DNA from: Litomosoides sigmodontis
Taxonomy: Eukaryota > Nematoda > Chromadorea > Rhabditida > Onchocercidae
Assembly (NCBI GenBank): GCA_963070105.1
Contig: OY718808.1
Span: forward strand, 2,282,238-2,346,237
Reading direction: 5' to 3'
DNA length: 64,000 nucleotides
Shown here: piece by piece, positions 60,872 through 64,000 of the stretch
Numbering within the stretch: the stretch's first letter is position 1
Layout of the letters: each line of letters starts with the position of its first letter
The notes under the pieces: model-generated
Seen by the model: only the letters and a program-made list of their open reading frames with translations
Told to the model about the DNA's origin: nothing
Database searches by the model: none
Translations under genes and position numbers: made by a program

Positions 60872-63520
60872 TCACTGCACTTCTTTCAATCGTTTTCTGA
60901 ACAGGGACTGCAGTGTCTGGCACTTTTCCTCCATTACTTTGCAGGCTTCCACAACTAGTTCTGCACTTTTCAGTGCACCGGTGCTTTCAACACTAACTGA
61001 AGAAATAGTAGCTCGCTGATTTGCGTTTATTACGAAAGCATCATAACTATGCTACACTAAATAATTCAGACCTATGCTATACTGAACAACCACGTGCCAC
61101 AGTATTTACCCCTTATCTATCCTGCTGAAACTTTAGGTTAAGAAGTTAAGACTGAAGGACTGTTGTAAAAATGTTGCGTTCACGCAGAATTTATCTATCA
61201 AAATATCAACAGTACGAACATTACAACTTATGAAACTAGCAGATGAAGTGTTTAAAAAGTTGTTGAAGCTTACATATAAAGTGGTCTTTGACTCTTGATA
61301 GTTGAACGTGTTCTGCTAGGTCCTCATGTCGTAAGATATTGCGGCTGCAGGTGTCACACCTTGCATCTTTTACGACAGCTACTCCATCTAAAATTAATGA
61401 AGAATTCTTTTACAAGTCTTTGTGATTTTATGCTTATCTAGTGATACAAAAGTTATCAAAAGTCAAAAAACAAAATAAAATGACACTTAGAAATAATACA
61501 CTTACGGAAATTGGTGCAGTATAAAGAATCAATTAAACGGCCATCTTTCTTATTCAATGTACAAGTAGAAAATCGCGAGAGTTAGGCAGTTAGGGAAAGT
61601 ATTTCAAAGAAAGCTAACCCGAATCAATTTCAATAACACCTTCCGAGAATGAGCTCTTGATTCTCTGCGCATCTGCACCGCTGAATTTTCGTTTTAATTC
61701 TATCTGTGGCAGCAAACGATAGGACGCAGTAGCAACCGGTGAGAACTTTGCATGATCGCGCCCTAATCCCTTTACGCAGTGACACATAAAATGAAATGAG
61801 TTCAAACTGAGGAAGAGAAAATTGATTCAAAAAGCAACTCCTGAAAGCCAAGCACAAAAAATTTGGGCGTAAAAACGATATAAGATACATATATATTTGA
61901 CTTACCTAGCCTCAATCTCTTGTCCTGGTCGTAATTGCGCAACCAGGATATCATCGTGTACCATTGCTGGTGGATACGGCAGTGAAGTAGACTGTTCGCC
62001 GATTGGTATCCATTTAAATGCATTTGAATAAACAAAAGCATTCTCGTAAATTTCCTTGGGATTTGTGGCCGTTTTTAAAGCGTTTGAATTCCGACTACAG
62101 GTAACATTAATCTCAAAAATGAGGTTTCTGAAAAGACTGCCTTTAAATCATACTGATTTTGTTAGTTCACTTTAGAACAGTTCTCGCTACACTGGCAGTG
62201 TATTCTTTAGCCAGTGGACTCCTTGACCGATGATATTAAAATCCACAGATGTCATATTAAAAGCCTTGACCAATATCCAGATATCATATCAAAAATCCAT
62301 TTATTGATGCCTTGGGAGTACAGAAAACTCTTTAAGCGTTGCACGATTTTTCCTTAATATCACCGAAAACTTTCAAAAATATTCGCTAGAAAAACTACTT
62401 TCACTAACCTTTCTGGATCACCAGCCGGTTCTTCATTGCAGTCAACACCAGATTCGTCAATTCCAACAACCCTTGTAAGAGGCATTTTGAATAAACGTGG
62501 ATCTGCCTTAATTGGCAGCAAACCAAGACGATGACTCAACACTTCATCCTAAATTTATAGAGAAATTTTTATTTCCTCTCCAAGGATTGACGAATCAAAA
62601 AAATTGCATATAATATTATACCGGTATAATTGACGTATTCTGATAGAGATAAACTTTTTCGATAGCCATAGTAGGGAGCTGCAAACAACAAAAATGATAG
62701 AACTAATAAACTCTGATTTTTAGTCAAAATATTCGATAATGTACATACATCTGTGACTCCGCAACATGTAGGAAAGATGAATAGAGAAAACGAACAACAA
62801 ACTAATACAAAAACAAAGTGGAATTATAAGTTGAAAGGAAATATACGTTGAATGAATTTTGTGTAAAAGGAAACGCACTTCGGCAATAAGTACCCTTCTG
62901 ATGGCATTTGCAATTGGTGCTTCAACACCAACTAAATCAAACTCCAGAGCCATACCATCTTCACTTTCATTTATTATATTTACTTTAATTTTTGATATGT
63001 ACGCAGTGACATCCCATTGAACCGTATTATTGCCAAAATCGCTGTCAGTATCGTATGTCTGCAAACGAACTATAACGATATTTCAAGATAAGTTGATTAC
63101 TATGGACCGGTTCTTATCTCAATGGATAATTTTGTAAAGGCTTTGTAAAGCTGTATTGAACTACAATTCTGCTCATTACTCACACTAATCTCATATCCTA
63201 TCAATTTACGGCTACGCTAATCATCATTGCAATCTTGAAAGAAAAAGTTACTGTAAGAAAATGAAAAAAAGTGTTTTCTAGAAGCAATACAATAAATCCC
63301 CAAAATTCTCAGTAGAACAACCAGATTTATTTTATCTTAGTTGACCGATATCTACATCGGTTAATCCAATGCAAACGGAGTTATGAGCAGAAATAAAAAA
63401 TCTAGAACCGGTGCATATTTTTTAAATTCTTACATTTAGCACTCTTTCCGCTTCCATAACGAGTTTGTCCTCGGAATTTTGCTCACTTTTTCGACGAGAT
63501 CGCCCTAGATTTCTCGGCAT
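60872..63520 (-). CDS. POLR1C: DNA-directed RNA polymerases I and III subunit RPAC1 (370 aa)
   Basis: Exons (minus): 63520-63434, 63058-62879, 62678-62622, 62548-62409, 62127-61906, 61806-61619, 61387-61274, 60996-60872; every junction is in phase. RPAC1 pairs with RPAC2 as the alpha-like dimer that nucleates assembly of polymerases I and III. Diagnostic stretches are [20 protein letters not shown] (alpha motif), [54 protein letters not shown] and [20 protein letters not shown]. Later come [24 protein letters not shown] and [15 protein letters not shown]. The two CxxC cysteines (CDTC) are of note because human has none there. The ATG is three bases after TTTTGCAG, probably a trans-splice acceptor. 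Confidence 0.96.
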
Positions 63521-63649
63521 TCTTCTGCAAAACGTAAACAAAAAGCATGCCTACTCCCAAATTGTTTTTCATCAATTTTCTTTAAAAGTCATATGACTTG
63601 TTGAAACCACGAATCCCGTAACAGATTTAATATTTTTCTTGAGTGATGT

Positions 63650-63985
63650 TTAAAGTGATAAACTTTCAATGAATGAACAATGGATAAATTTCATTAGCAG
63701 ATAAACAGAAGGCTGAACACAAGCCATGAACTGAAGAATCATAAATATTCCCAACGATTGTATAACATTTTTCGTAAATTTAATAACGTAAACAATAATA
63801 GAAACTAAAGAAAACAGCAGAAAAAAAAGGTCAAACTTAAATGTCGCAACCACTTCCGTGTTTTCTACACACCCCTTACTTATTAAAGCTATATACATAT
63901 TCAATATCACAATTATAAATAAAAAAACACGCATAAAATGAACAGTGAGCATGACGAATACAAATCCAAACCAAAGTACTATCAT
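63650..63985 (-). CDS. Possible hydrophobic multi-pass protein (111 aa), uncertain
   Basis: A single ATG-initiated frame with several hydrophobic stretches (MIVLWFGFVFVMLTVHFM, RVFLFIIVILNMYIALI, FFLLFSLVSIIVYVI). It is on the same strand as RPAC1 and ends 130 bp before that gene's start, a spacing typical of nematode operons. T-rich DNA produces such frames by chance, and I recognise no family. It could also be the last exon of a gene beyond the window. Confidence 0.33.
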   Translation of the reverse strand: MIVLWFGFVFVMLTVHFMRVFLFIIVILNMYIALISKGCVENTEVVATFKFDLFFLLFSLVSIIVYVIKFTKNVIQSLGIFMILQFMACVQPSVYLLMKFIHCSFIESLSL

Positions 63986-64000
63986 TCATGAGGAAATCAA

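Noticed and set aside
61505..61545. Open segment [16 protein letters not shown] between RPAC1 exons 6 and 7
   Set aside because: Its phase does not fit exon 6, whereas exon 6 joins exon 7 directly in phase and matches the family.

Overview
The window is eukaryotic nuclear DNA. It is strongly AT-rich, its genes are split by many introns (most from about 40 nt to a few hundred nt), splice acceptors are of the short TTTCAG/TTTTAG type, and several first exons start a few bases after an acceptor-like AG, as expected for spliced-leader trans-splicing. Together with the metazoan gene content this suggests a nematode, and the long AT-rich introns and many microsatellites fit a parasitic (filarial-like) genome. 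The species cannot be fixed from the sequence. All gene models were spliced by hand from GT/AG signals and reading-frame phase; none was checked against transcripts or databases.

Layout. 159-5122 (minus): secreted fibronectin-III-like protein. 5.1-16.2 kb: gene-poor, with a roughly 1 kb perfect (TTA)n array. 16253-19090 (minus): a phosphoglycerate-mutase/UBASH3-type phosphatase that has lost both catalytic-histidine motifs. 20379-22805 (plus): unrecognised Gln/Ser-rich protein. 23119-24165 (plus): small basic protein. 24499-27661 (minus): unrecognised protein with a hydrophilic N-terminus and four membrane segments. 28563-30879 (plus): ataxin-3. 31863-51691 (plus): NCBP3-like cap-binding protein, whose model contains a 13.5 kb intron full of microsatellites. 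53567-58288 (plus): ribonucleotide reductase large subunit in 16 exons. 59259-60481 (plus): OPA3-like mitochondrial protein. 60872-63520 (minus): the RPAC1/POLR1C subunit shared by RNA polymerases I and III. A hydrophobic ORF at 63650-63985 lies just upstream of it.

The right half is a run of housekeeping genes (deubiquitination, mRNA export, dNTP synthesis, mitochondrial morphology, rRNA/tRNA transcription). Neighbours are not linked by pathway, and no operon is proven. I saw no prokaryotic, viral, CRISPR or recognisable transposon sequence.

The most interesting points are: the double-histidine loss in the phosphatase-like gene; three trinucleotide arrays of 0.5-1.0 kb, two inside introns of one gene; frame-breaking cassette exons and a 38-nt intron or frameshift in the NCBP3-like gene; a triplicated 3' splice site and a stop-free 114-nt intron in the reductase gene; and an orphan chain of phase-compatible exons at 41.5-44.9 kb.
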